Shown here: piece after piece, positions 26,165 through 36,900 of the stretch
Layout of the letters: the number at the start of each line of letters is the position of its first letter
Position numbering within the stretch: the first letter of the stretch is position 1
Assembly: GCA_947631705.1 (NCBI GenBank)
Contig: CANRMJ010000001.1
Span: 27,386 to 91,385, forward strand
Origin: an uncultured Clostridia bacterium
GTDB taxonomy: Bacteria; Bacillota; Clostridia; Oscillospirales; Acutalibacteraceae
Direction: 5' to 3'
Length of the DNA stretch: 64,000 nucleotides
Notes under the pieces: generated by a model
Databases searched by the model: none
What the model was told of the DNA's origin: nothing
Seen by the model: only the letters and a program-made list of their open reading frames with translations
Translations under genes and position numbers: made by a program

Positions 26165-28762
26165 ATGAGATTGCTTGTTATAGACGGAAACAGTATTGTA
26201 AACCGCGCATTTTACGGCATAAAGCTGCTGTCCACAAAAAGCGGATATTACACAAATGCGATTTACGGTTTTCTCAATATTCTTTTAAAGCTGAGAGAAA
26301 ACTGCAAACCCGACGCGGTTGCAATTGCGTTTGACGTTCACGCGCCGACCTTCCGCCACAAGATGTATGAAGAATATAAGGCGGGTCGCCACGCAATGCC
26401 GGATGAGCTGAGGCAGCAGATTCCCGTGCTCAAAAATCTTTTAAATCTGCTGGGATACAAAACAGTTGAGTGCGAGGGCTGGGAGGCAGACGATATTTTA
26501 GGCACTCTTGCCGAAGTCTGCCGCAAAGGGCAGGATGTATGCTATATCGCCACGGGCGACAGGGATTCTCTTCAGCTTGCGGGCGGCGGCGTTACGGTGA
26601 TGCTTGCAAGAACAAAAGCGGGACAGGCTGTTACCGATATTTACGACGAAACGGCAATAAAGAACGAATACGGAATCACTCCTCAGGCGCTGATACAGGT
26701 AAAGGCGTTGCAGGGCGATTCAAGCGATAATATTCCCGGCGTTGCGGGAGTGGGCGCGAAAACGGCTCTCGATTTAATACAGAGATTTAATTCGATAGAT
26801 TATATTTATGATAATTTAAACGAAATCGACATTAAAAACGGCGTTCGTGAAAAGCTGGGCAGGGATAAGGAAAAGGCTTATCTTTCTCTGGAATTGGGCA
26901 CTATCCGCACAGACGCGCCGATAGATACGAATCTTGCCTCATATATTCCGAACGAGGGCGATAAGGCGCGCGCCGCGTCTGAATTCGCAAGGCTGGAGCT
27001 TTTCAGTCTTATAGATAAATTCGGACTGAACAGAAACGACGCAAAGGCGGAACCCGAGCATAACGCCGTGGAACGAAAGCTAACGAAATCAATATGCACA
27101 AACGCCGATGAGCTGCTGAAAAAAATAGGCGATGACGACGCGTTTTTTTATCCCGTGTGCATAGACGGCAGCGTTGAGGATTTATATTTCGCTTTCGGCG
27201 ATGAAATAGTGATTATGCCGTCTTACAGCGATGAATTTAAGGCGTTTACGGTTAAATTTTTCGAGAGCAAATGCAAAAAATACAGCTACAACACAAAGGA
27301 ACTGCATCGGCTTGCCGAAAGGCTGAACACAGAGTGCGCGAATGTGTGCGGCGATTTGCTGCTTTCTGCTTATCTGCTGCGCCCGTCCGATACAAATTAT
27401 TCGATAGAGCATCTTTGCCTTGAATACGGCATAACCTTGCCCGAATACGAAAACGAAACGGGTTTAAGCGAACAAAGCGTTTCGTTCGCGGCGGTTTTAA
27501 AACCGCTTTTTGAAAAAACAGACGCTCTGCTTGAAGAGGCGGAGCAAACGGAGCTTTTAAAAGAGATAGAATTGCCTCTTGCGGCGGTGCTCGGCAAAAT
27601 GGAAATGATCGGCTTTGCGGTTGACAAAAAGGGCATAGAAGATTTCGGAAATATGCTCAGCGCGCGAATAAAGGAGCTAACAGGCAAAATTTATGAATAT
27701 GCGGGGCACGAATTCAATATTAATTCGCCAAAGCAGCTTGGAGAAATTCTGTTTGAGGAAATGGGAATTCCGAGCAAAAAGAAGTCAAAAAGAGGCTATT
27801 CAACGAATGCCGAGGTTCTTGAGGAGCTTGCGCCCGATTATCCGATCGTATCTCTCATTTTGGAATACAGAAGTCTTTCAAAGCTGAAATCAACTTATTG
27901 CGACGGGCTTATAAAAGTTATAGCGGAGGACGGCAGGATCCACACCTCCTTTAATCAGGTTGAAACGCGAACGGGCAGAATTTCTTCTCTTGAACCCAAC
28001 TTGCAGAATATCCCGATACGCACTCAGCTCGGCAGAGAAATGAGAAAATTCTTTATTGCGGGCAGCGGAAACGTTCTTATAGACGCCGATTACAGTCAGA
28101 TAGAGCTGCGAGTGCTCGCGGATCTCGCAAACGATGAAAATATGATAAACGCTTTCAACAGCGGCGAGGATATTCACCGCACAACGGCGGCGCAGGTTTT
28201 CGGACTTCCCGCCGAGCTCATCACGCCAATGCTCCGTTCAAGGGCAAAAGCGGTTAATTTCGGAATAGTTTACGGTATCGGTGCGTTCAGCCTTGCAAAG
28301 GATATAGGAGTTTCAACACGAGAGGCAAAGGAATATATAGACGGATATTTAAGCCATTTCAACGGCGTTGCCGCCTATATGAACAAAATGATCGATACCG
28401 CAAAGGACAGAGGTTATTCGCAAACGCTGTTTAAGCGCCGCCGATATCTGCCGGAGCTTACGTCCAGCAACCGCGTTTTGCGCGCTTTCGGCGAAAGGGT
28501 TGCCAGAAATATGCCCATTCAGGGCACGGCCGCCGATATTATAAAGATTGCTATGATTAAGGTTGACAGGCGCCTTGCCTCAGAGGGTTTGAAGGCTCGC
28601 CTTATACTTCAGGTTCATGACGAGCTTATCGTTGAGGCGCCGGAAAACGAGGCACAAAAAGCTCTTGAAATAGTGACCGAAGAAATGGAAAACGCCTGCA
28701 AAATGAAAGTAAAGCTGCTCGCGGACGGAAAAACAGGAAAAACGTGGTTTGAAGCCCACTGA
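26165..28762 (+). CDS. polA: DNA polymerase I
   Basis: 5' nuclease domain (MRLLVIDGNSIVNRAFYG) and PolA motifs DADYSQIELRVLA, RSRAKAVNFGIVYG, QVHDELIVEA. Confidence 0.97.
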   Translation: MRLLVIDGNSIVNRAFYGIKLLSTKSGYYTNAIYGFLNILLKLRENCKPDAVAIAFDVHAPTFRHKMYEEYKAGRHAMPDELRQQIPVLKNLLNLLGYKTVECEGWEADDILGTLAEVCRKGQDVCYIATGDRDSLQLAGGGVTVMLARTKAGQAVTDIYDETAIKNEYGITPQALIQVKALQGDSSDNIPGVAGVGAKTALDLIQRFNSIDYIYDNLNEIDIKNGVREKLGRDKEKAYLSLELGTIRTDAPIDTNLASYIPNEGDKARAASEFARLELFSLIDKFGLNRNDAKAEPEHNAVERKLTKSICTNADELLKKIGDDDAFFYPVCIDGSVEDLYFAFGDEIVIMPSYSDEFKAFTVKFFESKCKKYSYNTKELHRLAERLNTECANVCGDLLLSAYLLRPSDTNYSIEHLCLEYGITLPEYENETGLSEQSVSFAAVLKPLFEKTDALLEEAEQTELLKEIELPLAAVLGKMEMIGFAVDKKGIEDFGNMLSARIKELTGKIYEYAGHEFNINSPKQLGEILFEEMGIPSKKKSKRGYSTNAEVLEELAPDYPIVSLILEYRSLSKLKSTYCDGLIKVIAEDGRIHTSFNQVETRTGRISSLEPNLQNIPIRTQLGREMRKFFIAGSGNVLIDADYSQIELRVLADLANDENMINAFNSGEDIHRTTAAQVFGLPAELITPMLRSRAKAVNFGIVYGIGAFSLAKDIGVSTREAKEYIDGYLSHFNGVAAYMNKMIDTAKDRGYSQTLFKRRRYLPELTSSNRVLRAFGERVARNMPIQGTAADIIKIAMIKVDRRLASEGLKARLILQVHDELIVEAPENEAQKALEIVTEEMENACKMKVKLLADGKTGKTWFEAH

Positions 28763-28774
28763 TAGATTTTGGTT

Positions 28775-29206
28775 ATGGAAATTAAGGATTTTTCAAGTGA
28801 ATATGTTAAAGATGTTGCCGCCATAGAAAAGGTTTGCTTTTCAAATCCCTGGAGTGAAATCGCACTTGAGGCAGAGCTTAAAAACGACTGCTCGCACTTT
28901 TATGTTGCGGTTGAGAACGGAAGGGCAATAGGCTATGCGGGGCTTTATGCGGTTTGCGGCGAAGCCGATATCGTGCGTGTTGCCGTTCTGCCTGAATACA
29001 GACGCCGCGGCGCCGCCCGCGCTCTGCTTTCCGAGAGCTTTAAGGCAAACGGCGCCGATTGCGTTTATCTTGACGTTCGCGAGAGCAACACAGCGGCAAT
29101 CAAACTGTATGAATCGCTTGGATTTAAAGATACGGGAATCCGTAAAAGTTATTACAGCAACCCCACCGAGGACGCTGTTCTTATGAAAAGAAATGAAAAG
29201 AGATGA
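28775..29206 (+). CDS. rimI: Ribosomal protein S18 alanine N-acetyltransferase-like GNAT
   Basis: VAAIEKVCFSNPWSEIALEAEL...VAVLPEYRRRGAARALL...LDVRESNTAAIKLYESLGF; next to tsaD. Confidence 0.9.
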   Translation: MEIKDFSSEYVKDVAAIEKVCFSNPWSEIALEAELKNDCSHFYVAVENGRAIGYAGLYAVCGEADIVRVAVLPEYRRRGAARALLSESFKANGADCVYLDVRESNTAAIKLYESLGFKDTGIRKSYYSNPTEDAVLMKRNEKR

Positions 29207-30639
29207 AAAGAATGAAAAAGAAGAAAAAAGAGAGAAAAAAGACAGAAGATGAAACAAAATTCATAAATGCCCTAAAGGATTGCCTAAACGAATATGATTC
29301 AAAAAGCAATCAAATCAGAAATCTTGCATTCAAAGAGGAAACGGACGGCGATAATATGCGCTTTTCCGCAATTCTTGATTACGGCTCGTTTGAGCAGAGG
29401 ATTTATTATTATCCGTTTATGCTGTTAAGCGAGAATGTGATAGACGTTGTTTTTTCCTTTGACAAATCGGAATACATATATTCGTTTTATGATATTTTCA
29501 ATCTGTTTGATATAGACGATTTCAACCTCTATTTTTATGAGGATCTGCTGTCCGCCGATGAAGTAAAAAGCGCGCTCAATGATATTTTGAACGCGACGGA
29601 AAGATATTCGTATTATCTTGAAAAGGCGCAGACAGACGAGTATCTCCCTGTTCTCGAAAAGAATTATGAAACAGATATGGAAAACGCCTACGGCGGGAGT
29701 GAATGGAAAGAGGATGAAGACGGGCACGAAATATGTTTTTTCCCGATTAACCACATTTTTTATTCCGCGGCGGACGCGCAGATAACAGAGAAAACGCTTA
29801 AAAAGCTGAGAAAAAAGAACGCAAAGGGCAAGCTCGGTCTTATATATGAAAAGCGACTTTTAAATTATCTCGAAAGCGGAAAAACGGTAACGAGAAAATC
29901 TCTTTCCGATAAATCGGATTTTGAAAAGCTCTACAAGAGCGGCAAAAGAAAGGTATATGCTTTGATTTTTGTTCTGTCAGCGGCGCTGGTTTTCGCTCTG
30001 TCGTTCGGAATTCACGCCGTTCTATTCAGAGGCGCAGCTTTATTATCCGAGCAATGGGATATTTTCGGCGTGCCGATTGAACTGCCGTTGAGCAGAATAG
30101 GACTTTGCCTTCTTACAGCCTTCGTGCTCACAACAGGAATCATTTTTACATTCGGAAACAAAATCGCAGCCCGCGTTGTTCCCGATGAATATAAAAACAG
30201 AGCCTCCGCGAAGTTTAAAAAAGACAATTCCGAAAGGAGCGGCAAGCTCGGAAAGCTCAATAAAGCTTTTTTAGGCACGGCGACCGCTGTAATCACAATC
30301 GTGCTTATTCTTTTTTCGCTGAGCGACATAGGCTTTTATGATGATTATGTGAAATTGTCGGGCAGCAACGCAATTTATTTATCAAACGGGCTGTTTTACG
30401 AGGTGCCGTATTCGGATTTGCAGATTTGCAGGGCGCAGGGCTATTACAACGATGAAAACGAGTTTATAAATTATGAAAATGCGTATATTCTGTATTATGA
30501 CGGCGGCTGTTATGAGATCGGCGAGATTGCTCCGAACAGCGACGCTCAGAAAATGCTGGAGGAAATAGCCGCAAAGTATAATAAAGAGATAATACAGGTC
30601 AAATCGGCGGAGGATATTGATGAATATTTTGGGAATTGA
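29203..30639 (+). CDS. Uncharacterised membrane protein with lysine-rich N-terminus
   Basis: MKRMKKKKKERKK..., three or more TM segments; overlaps rimI and tsaD. Confidence 0.6.
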   Translation: MKRMKKKKKERKKTEDETKFINALKDCLNEYDSKSNQIRNLAFKEETDGDNMRFSAILDYGSFEQRIYYYPFMLLSENVIDVVFSFDKSEYIYSFYDIFNLFDIDDFNLYFYEDLLSADEVKSALNDILNATERYSYYLEKAQTDEYLPVLEKNYETDMENAYGGSEWKEDEDGHEICFFPINHIFYSAADAQITEKTLKKLRKKNAKGKLGLIYEKRLLNYLESGKTVTRKSLSDKSDFEKLYKSGKRKVYALIFVLSAALVFALSFGIHAVLFRGAALLSEQWDIFGVPIELPLSRIGLCLLTAFVLTTGIIFTFGNKIAARVVPDEYKNRASAKFKKDNSERSGKLGKLNKAFLGTATAVITIVLILFSLSDIGFYDDYVKLSGSNAIYLSNGLFYEVPYSDLQICRAQGYYNDENEFINYENAYILYYDGGCYEIGEIAPNSDAQKMLEEIAAKYNKEIIQVKSAEDIDEYFGN

Positions 30640-31633
30640 GTCTTCGTGCGATGAAACAGCGGCGGCAGTGGTTGAAAACGGCAGAAAGGTCAAGTCAAAC
30701 ATTGTAGCCTCCTCGCTTGAAGAGCATAAAATATACGGCGGGGTGGTGCCCGAAATCGCGTCGCGCCGCCATGCGGAGGCGATAAGCGGAGTTGTAAGCG
30801 AGGCGTTGGCGCAATCGGGCTGCGCTCTTGGTGATATAGACGCTGTTGCCGTAACTTTCGCTCCGGGGCTTATCGGTTCGCTGCTCGTGGGTGTGAATTT
30901 CGCGAAGGGACTTGCCGTTTCTTCCGAAAAACCGCTTGTTCCGGTTCATCATCTCCGTTCGCACGTTGCGTCAAACTATATTTCCTCGGATATTGAGCCG
31001 CCGTTTCTCTGCCTTATCGTCAGCGGCGGTCATTCCCACATAGTTGCGGTGAACGGCTACACCGATTTTAAAATTATCGGAAAAACGCGCGATGACGCGG
31101 CAGGAGAGGCGCTCGACAAGGCGGGGCGCGTTATGGGGCTTGAATATCCGGGAGGAATAAGCATAGACAAAATAAGCCCGTCGGGAAACGCGGACGCATA
31201 TGCTTTTCCGCACCCCAAAATAAGCGGCGCGCCATACGATTATTCATTCAGCGGGCTCAAAACCGCCGTTATAAACGCGGTTCACAATGCCGAACAAAAG
31301 GGAGAAAAAATCAATATTCCCGATCTCGCGGCATCGTTTCAAAAAAACGTTGTTGCCTGCCTGCTTTCAAATCTTGAAAAGGCGGCGGAGGATTTCGGAT
31401 ATAAAAAAATAGTTCTCGCGGGCGGCGTTTCGGCAAATTCGCTTTTGAGAAGCGAAAGCAAGGCGCTTTGCCGCAGGCATAAATGGCGGCTCTATCTGCC
31501 CGAGCTTAAATACTGCGGCGACAATGCGGCAATGGCGGCGTCGCAGGGCTACTATGAATTTCTTGCGGGTGTGCGCGCCGGCGCCGATTTAAACGCTTAT
31601 GCAACTATGCCAATAGATATTGTTAAATTTTAG
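30620..31633 (+). CDS. tsaD: tRNA N6-threonylcarbamoyladenosine transferase
   Basis: MNILGIESSCDETAAAVVENGRKVKSNIVASSLEEHKIYGGVVPEIASRRH. Confidence 0.97.
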   Translation: MNILGIESSCDETAAAVVENGRKVKSNIVASSLEEHKIYGGVVPEIASRRHAEAISGVVSEALAQSGCALGDIDAVAVTFAPGLIGSLLVGVNFAKGLAVSSEKPLVPVHHLRSHVASNYISSDIEPPFLCLIVSGGHSHIVAVNGYTDFKIIGKTRDDAAGEALDKAGRVMGLEYPGGISIDKISPSGNADAYAFPHPKISGAPYDYSFSGLKTAVINAVHNAEQKGEKINIPDLAASFQKNVVACLLSNLEKAAEDFGYKKIVLAGGVSANSLLRSESKALCRRHKWRLYLPELKYCGDNAAMAASQGYYEFLAGVRAGADLNAYATMPIDIVKF

Positions 31634-31691
31634 TCAAATTATACAATATGCCTATTGAATTTTGGGTAAAAGTTGGTATAATAAAACTGAT

Positions 31692-31772
31692 GGAATTTGC
31701 GGCATTATGTGTTGTTATGCGGTGAAAATCCGATTCTGTTTTTGTCGGGCGCGCCGCATAACGGATAATTCC
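31692..31772 (+). promoter_or_regulatory. Nested-helix leader of pckG
   Basis: GGAATT 31692-31697/AATTCC 31767-31772; GTTATGCGG 31714-31722/CCGCATAAC 31754-31762; inner TCCGA/TCGG; preceded by TTGAAT-N16-TATAAT. Confidence 0.55.
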
Positions 31773-31807
31773 AATCTAATTTGTATTCTGTATAAAGGAG
31801 AAAAAAT

Positions 31808-33586
31808 ATGGAAACAACGCTCACAAAAAATAAATCTCTTCTTGATTGGCTCGATGAAAAGGTTGAGCTTTTAAAGCCGTCAAAAATTATGTGGATAGAC
31901 GGTTCTAAGGAGCAGATAGACGCTCTTAAAAAAGAGGCTGTTGAAACGGGAGAAATGATTAAGCTCAACGAAGAACTTCTGCCGGACTGCTATCTTCACA
32001 GAACGGCGGAAAACGATGTTGCCCGCGTTGAGGACAGAACCCTCATCTGCTCAAAAACAGAGAAGGACGCAGGCCCCACAAACCACTGGATGGCTCCCGA
32101 TAAAGCATATGAGATGCTCTATGATATTGCGGCAGGCTCATATGAGGGCAGAACAATGTATATCATTCCTTATTCGATGGGTCCCGTAGGCTCGCCTTTC
32201 TCAAAAATAGGCATTGAGATAACCGACTCGATTTACGTTGTTCTTAATATGAACATAATGACAAGAATAGGAAAGAAAGTGCTTGACGCTCTCGGAGATT
32301 CAAACGACTGGGTTCGCGGTATGCACTGCAAATGCAATGTAGACCCCGAAAAGAGATGGATTTGCCAATTCCCAGAGGATAACACTATCATCTCCGTAAA
32401 CTCGGCTTACGGCGGAAATGTTCTTTTGGGCAAAAAATGTTTTGCGCTTCGCATTGCGTCGTATCTCGGAAAAAATGAAATGTGGCAGGCAGAGCATATG
32501 CTCATTCTCGGTCTTCAAAAGCCGGACGGCACTGTTAAATATATCTGCGCCGCTTTCCCAAGCGCCTGCGGAAAAACAAACCTTGCAATGCTTATTCCGC
32601 CCGAGGGATACCTCAAAAAAGGCTATAAGGTATGGTGCGTAGGCGACGATATTTCTTGGATAAGAAAAGGCTCCGACGGTCGCCTTTACGCCATTAATCC
32701 CGAAAACGGTTTCTTCGGCGTTGCTCCCGGCACAAATATGAAATCAAACCCGAACGCTCTTAAATCCACAATGAGCGGAACCATATTCACGAATGTTTGC
32801 CATAATCTTGACAACAACACTGTATGGTGGGAGGGGCTCGACAAGAATCCGCCCACAAACGCCATAGATTGGAAAGGCAACCCGTGGAACGGCGCCGAAT
32901 CAAACGAAAAAGGAGCTCATCCCAATTCAAGATTCACAGCTCCCGCGGTAAATTGCCCCTGCATTTCGCCGGAGTTTGAAAATCCTCAGGGTGTTCCGAT
33001 TTCCGCGTTCGTTTTCGGAGGCCGCCGCGCAAAGCTCACCCCGCTTGTTTACCAGTCTAAGAGCTGGAATCACGGCGTGTTCGTTGGTTCAATTATGGGC
33101 TCGGAAACAACTGCCGCCGCAACAGGCGCAGTTGGAGTTGTTCGCCGCGATCCCATGGCAATGCTCCCGTTCTGCGGCTACAATATGGGCGATTATTGGA
33201 AACATTGGATTGATATCGGCAAAACGCTTGATCCCGATAAGGCTCCGAAAATCTTTAATGTAAACTGGTTCCGTAAAGATGACGAGGGCAACTTCCTGTG
33301 GCCCGGATTCGGCGACAATATGCGCGTTCTCGATTGGATTATAGACCGCTGCGAGGGCAAGGTAGACGCGGTTGAAACGCCTATCGGTTATCTTCCCAAG
33401 CCGGATGATATAAATCTCGACGGTCTTGATATGACAACCGACGACCTTGAAAAAATCCTTGATGTTGACAAAGAAGCGTGGAAGGAAGAGCTTAAAGGAG
33501 TTGAAGAGCTTTACGCTAAATTCGGCGACACACTTCCGAAAGAGCTTGCCAAAGAGCTTGAAACGCTTGAATCAAATCTTAAATAA
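31808..33586 (+). CDS. pckG: Phosphoenolpyruvate carboxykinase (GTP)
   Basis: KIMWIDGSKEQIDAL...RTMYIIPYSMGPVGSPFSKIGIEITDS...AFPSACGKTNLAML. Confidence 0.95.
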   Translation: METTLTKNKSLLDWLDEKVELLKPSKIMWIDGSKEQIDALKKEAVETGEMIKLNEELLPDCYLHRTAENDVARVEDRTLICSKTEKDAGPTNHWMAPDKAYEMLYDIAAGSYEGRTMYIIPYSMGPVGSPFSKIGIEITDSIYVVLNMNIMTRIGKKVLDALGDSNDWVRGMHCKCNVDPEKRWICQFPEDNTIISVNSAYGGNVLLGKKCFALRIASYLGKNEMWQAEHMLILGLQKPDGTVKYICAAFPSACGKTNLAMLIPPEGYLKKGYKVWCVGDDISWIRKGSDGRLYAINPENGFFGVAPGTNMKSNPNALKSTMSGTIFTNVCHNLDNNTVWWEGLDKNPPTNAIDWKGNPWNGAESNEKGAHPNSRFTAPAVNCPCISPEFENPQGVPISAFVFGGRRAKLTPLVYQSKSWNHGVFVGSIMGSETTAAATGAVGVVRRDPMAMLPFCGYNMGDYWKHWIDIGKTLDPDKAPKIFNVNWFRKDDEGNFLWPGFGDNMRVLDWIIDRCEGKVDAVETPIGYLPKPDDINLDGLDMTTDDLEKILDVDKEAWKEELKGVEELYAKFGDTLPKELAKELETLESNLK

Positions 33587-33623
33587 AGCAAAACAAACGG
33601 GCTGCCTTATCCAAGGCAGCCCT

Positions 33624-33668
33624 CAGACTGTCGATAAAGCGGTCTGAAACACGCCGAAACAAAAACAG
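33624..33668 (+). repeat. 45-bp exact direct repeat, copy 1
   Basis: cagactgtcgataaagcggtctgaaacacgccgaaacaaaaacag. Confidence 0.9.
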
Positions 33669-33742
33669 TCATAGTGGTAATAATATTGATATATTAAAAA
33701 GCAGTAAAACTTCTTAATTATAAAATAGATTTTTGTATTGAG

Positions 33743-33777
33743 AAAAGTCGCTTGAACATCGAATTCAAGCGACTTTT
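33743..33777 (+). repeat. Hairpin: 14-bp inverted repeat
   Basis: AAAAGTCGCTTGAA...TTCAAGCGACTTTT. Confidence 0.75.
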
Positions 33778-33869
33778 GGCGTTTTCACCTTTTGGCAACT
33801 CTACCGTACCTATGTACGCCTACAAATTGCCAAAAGGCGAATTCAGTTCCGTTTCTCGAAGTCTGCAGG

Positions 33870-33914
33870 CAGACTGTCGATAAAGCGGTCTGAAACACGC
33901 CGAAACAAAAACAG
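33870..33914 (+). repeat. 45-bp exact direct repeat, copy 2
   Basis: Identical to 33624-33668. Confidence 0.9.
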
Positions 33915-33943
33915 CGCCCGTTTCATTTAAAGAAACGGGCGCA
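33913..33943 (-). terminator. Probable terminator of the FN3/glucosaminidase gene
   Basis: GCGCCCGTTTC-tttaaat-GAAACGGGCGC then TGTTTTTG on minus strand. Confidence 0.65.
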
Positions 33944-33954
33944 AATTTATTGCG

Positions 33955-36900
33955 TTATTTTACTTGAACAGAAAGAGTTTCAGACCATACGCCGGATATT
34001 CTTTCACCTGCGCGCGTGCAGTAGGAGCGCACTCTTACATAGTATGTTATTTTGCTCTGTGCCGTTGCAATTGTTGCCGAGGTACTGCTTGAGCCAACGT
34101 CTACCGACTTGATGTTTGACGAAAAATCGGGAGAGGTGGACCACATTACCTCATATCCGTGGCAGAAATCGCCGCTCCATCTAACGGTTATCTGCTTTGA
34201 GGCGTTTGAAACCGCCGATTCGATTTTAGGCTGCTTGCTTAAAGCGTATAACGATATCTGCGCGGCGGCTCCGAGATTGCCCTCCCCGCCTTTATAAGCT
34301 CTTACCATATATGTGTATTGGTAAGTTGGGGTAAGCCCCTCAGCGGTATAGGTGTTGTTGTTGCTGCCTTTTACCGTTGCCAGTTTCCACCATTGGTCAA
34401 CGCCCTTTTTGTAAATCACATAGCCGTCGGCGTTAGGCTGAGCGTTCCATGTGAGAACAAGCTTTGTGCCGTCGGCAGAGCCGGCGAGAAATTTAAGACC
34501 CGTAATTTGGGTCGGCTTTGTATTGAAATGATACGTTTCCGACCAGTTTGTGCCGTAAAGAGGAGTAACACCGTTGATTTTTATTCCCGCCGCGACTCTT
34601 ACATAATAACCTGTTGAGGGTGCAAGATTTGTGAGCGTTCTGCTCGTGTAGCCCGTGTTCATAGCGTCTCTCCAGGTGATTCCGTCCTCGGAAATCTGAA
34701 TTTTATAAAGCTGGGCTCCGTTAACCTTGTCGTAGGATATATCAACCGTTGTGGACGTTGAGTTCGTCAGCTTAATGTTTTGAACCTTCGTAAGCTTTGC
34801 GAGCACTCCGTTCGCGTAATCGGGATATGTGTATGTTTCGTGGGTGTTGCTGTTGCCTCCGAGATTGCCCTCGCCGCCCTTGTAGGCTCTGACTCTGAAC
34901 GAATAATTTTTGTTTGGGGTGAGATTATATACTATGTATTCCCAGTTTTCTCCGCCCTTAACCGTGTCTATAACTTTCCAGCTTGAATTGATAAGCTGAT
35001 AAATCTTGTAGCCGTCCGCCTTCGGCTGAGCGTTCCAGGCGAGCTTTATTCTGTCTCCGTTTGTGGAGCGCCAGGTTGTTCTTAAATTTGATACCTGTTC
35101 GGGCTTTGTGTAGAAGTGACCCGTGTCTGACCACTTCGTGTCGTACATCGGGGTAACGCCGTTGGCTTTTATTCCCGCGGTAACTCTCACATAATAAGTG
35201 GTTGAGGGTGCAAGATTTGTGAGCGTTCTGCTCGTGTAGCCCGTGTTCATCGCGTCTCTCCAGGTGGTTCCGTCCTCGGAAATCTGGATTTTGTAAAGCT
35301 GGGCTCCGTTAACCTTGTCGTATGATATATCAACCGTTGTGGGCGTTGTGTTCGTTAGCTTAACGTTTTTAACAATGCCGAGTGTGCCGAGGGTGGAGCT
35401 GTAATTCGGGAACGTGTATGTTTCGTGTGTGTTGCTGTAGCCTCCGAGATTGCCCTCGCCGCCCTTGTAGGCTCTGACTCTGAACGAATAATTTTTGTTT
35501 GGGGTGAGATTATATACAATGTATTCCCGGTTTTCTCCGCCCTTAACCGTGTCTATAACCTTCCAGCTTGAATTGATCAGCTGATAAATCTTGTAGCCGT
35601 CCGCCTTCGGCTGAGCGTTCCAAGCGAGCTTGATTCTGTCTCCGTTAGAGGAGCGCCAGGTCGTTCTTAAATTTGTTACCTGTTCGGGCTTTGTGCTGAA
35701 ATGACCTGTGTCGGACCAGTTGGCTGAATATCTGCCCGCTCCGTTTTGCTTTATTCCGCCGGCAACCCTTACAAGATAGGTAACGGATGGGTCAAGGTTT
35801 GTGAGCGTTCTGCTCGTGTAGCCCGTGTTCATCGCAACGCTCCACGAACTTCCGTTATCCTTTGATATCTGGATTTGATAAAGAGAGGCGCCCTTTATCT
35901 CGTCATATGAGATATCAACCGTTGTGGGAGTTGTGTTTGTCAGCTTAACGTTCTGCACCTTCGGCATTGATGCCAACGCCTCGTCTGCGGTGGGTGTTTT
36001 AATTGTGAACGGGTCTGACCAGTATGCCGAATAAGTGTATTTTGAATTCTTATATTGATAAGCTCTTATTTTGAATGTGTATTCGGTGCCGGGTTCAAGC
36101 TGTTTGATTAATGCAGACGCCGTTGAGGAATTTACAGACGATGTAATCAAACCGTTAACGAGCACTTGGATTTGATATCCGTTTACGTTTGAAACGGCTT
36201 TCCAGCTAAGATCAACGGAATTGCCGAAAGCGTTGCTGCTTACGCCCTCCACCTTGGGAATTGATGTGGAAACGCTGTCGTCGCCGGGCATATTTACGAA
36301 AACGGGAATGTAAAACGTTTTAGCGTTTGCAAGCTCGCCGGAATTCTTGTAGCCCTTGTAAGTGTTGCTTGCCTCCGATGCCGCCGCCTGTACGTTTGCC
36401 ATATACTCGTGGGCGTACATATTCGAGCCGGAGGCGGGATTAACATTGAATTTCTGAAGATAGCCCGTGTTTTGCGTTATATAATTATCCGCAATCCAAA
36501 ACGCGCCGTTGTAGATGGAAAGATAAGGGTTGCTCCACGGTCTGTTATAGTTGCGGTTAAGAAGATCCCTGCGGATATATCCCGTGTAGGTTGTGCCGCC
36601 AACCGAAACCTTTATTTCTACCCATCTGTATCCGTCTGCCTGAATATCCGTTGTTGATATATATGTAACGGCGGTGCCGGAGTCGGGAACTCTAATAACC
36701 TCTGCCGTTGAAGTAGACGGACCGCGCCTTACACGAACGTTTGTGGTGTTTGTGACCCATTCACCCGACTGCTTTGCGGACGCCCATCTAAGACCGTCTT
36801 TTGCGCCTGTGTTTGCGCCGATATTATAGTAGTTGTAAATTCCGGGATAGTCGGAATATGTGCCGCTTGCGCCGCCGGCGCTGTTTGTTTTTCCGCCAAC

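Noticed and set aside
33624-33914. Two identical 45-mers as a possible minimal CRISPR
   Set aside because: Only two copies, ~201-bp gap made of hairpins, no cas genes and no regular spacers
34270-35990. Large near-identical repeats as inserted mobile elements
   Set aside because: In-frame FN3 modules within a single ORF
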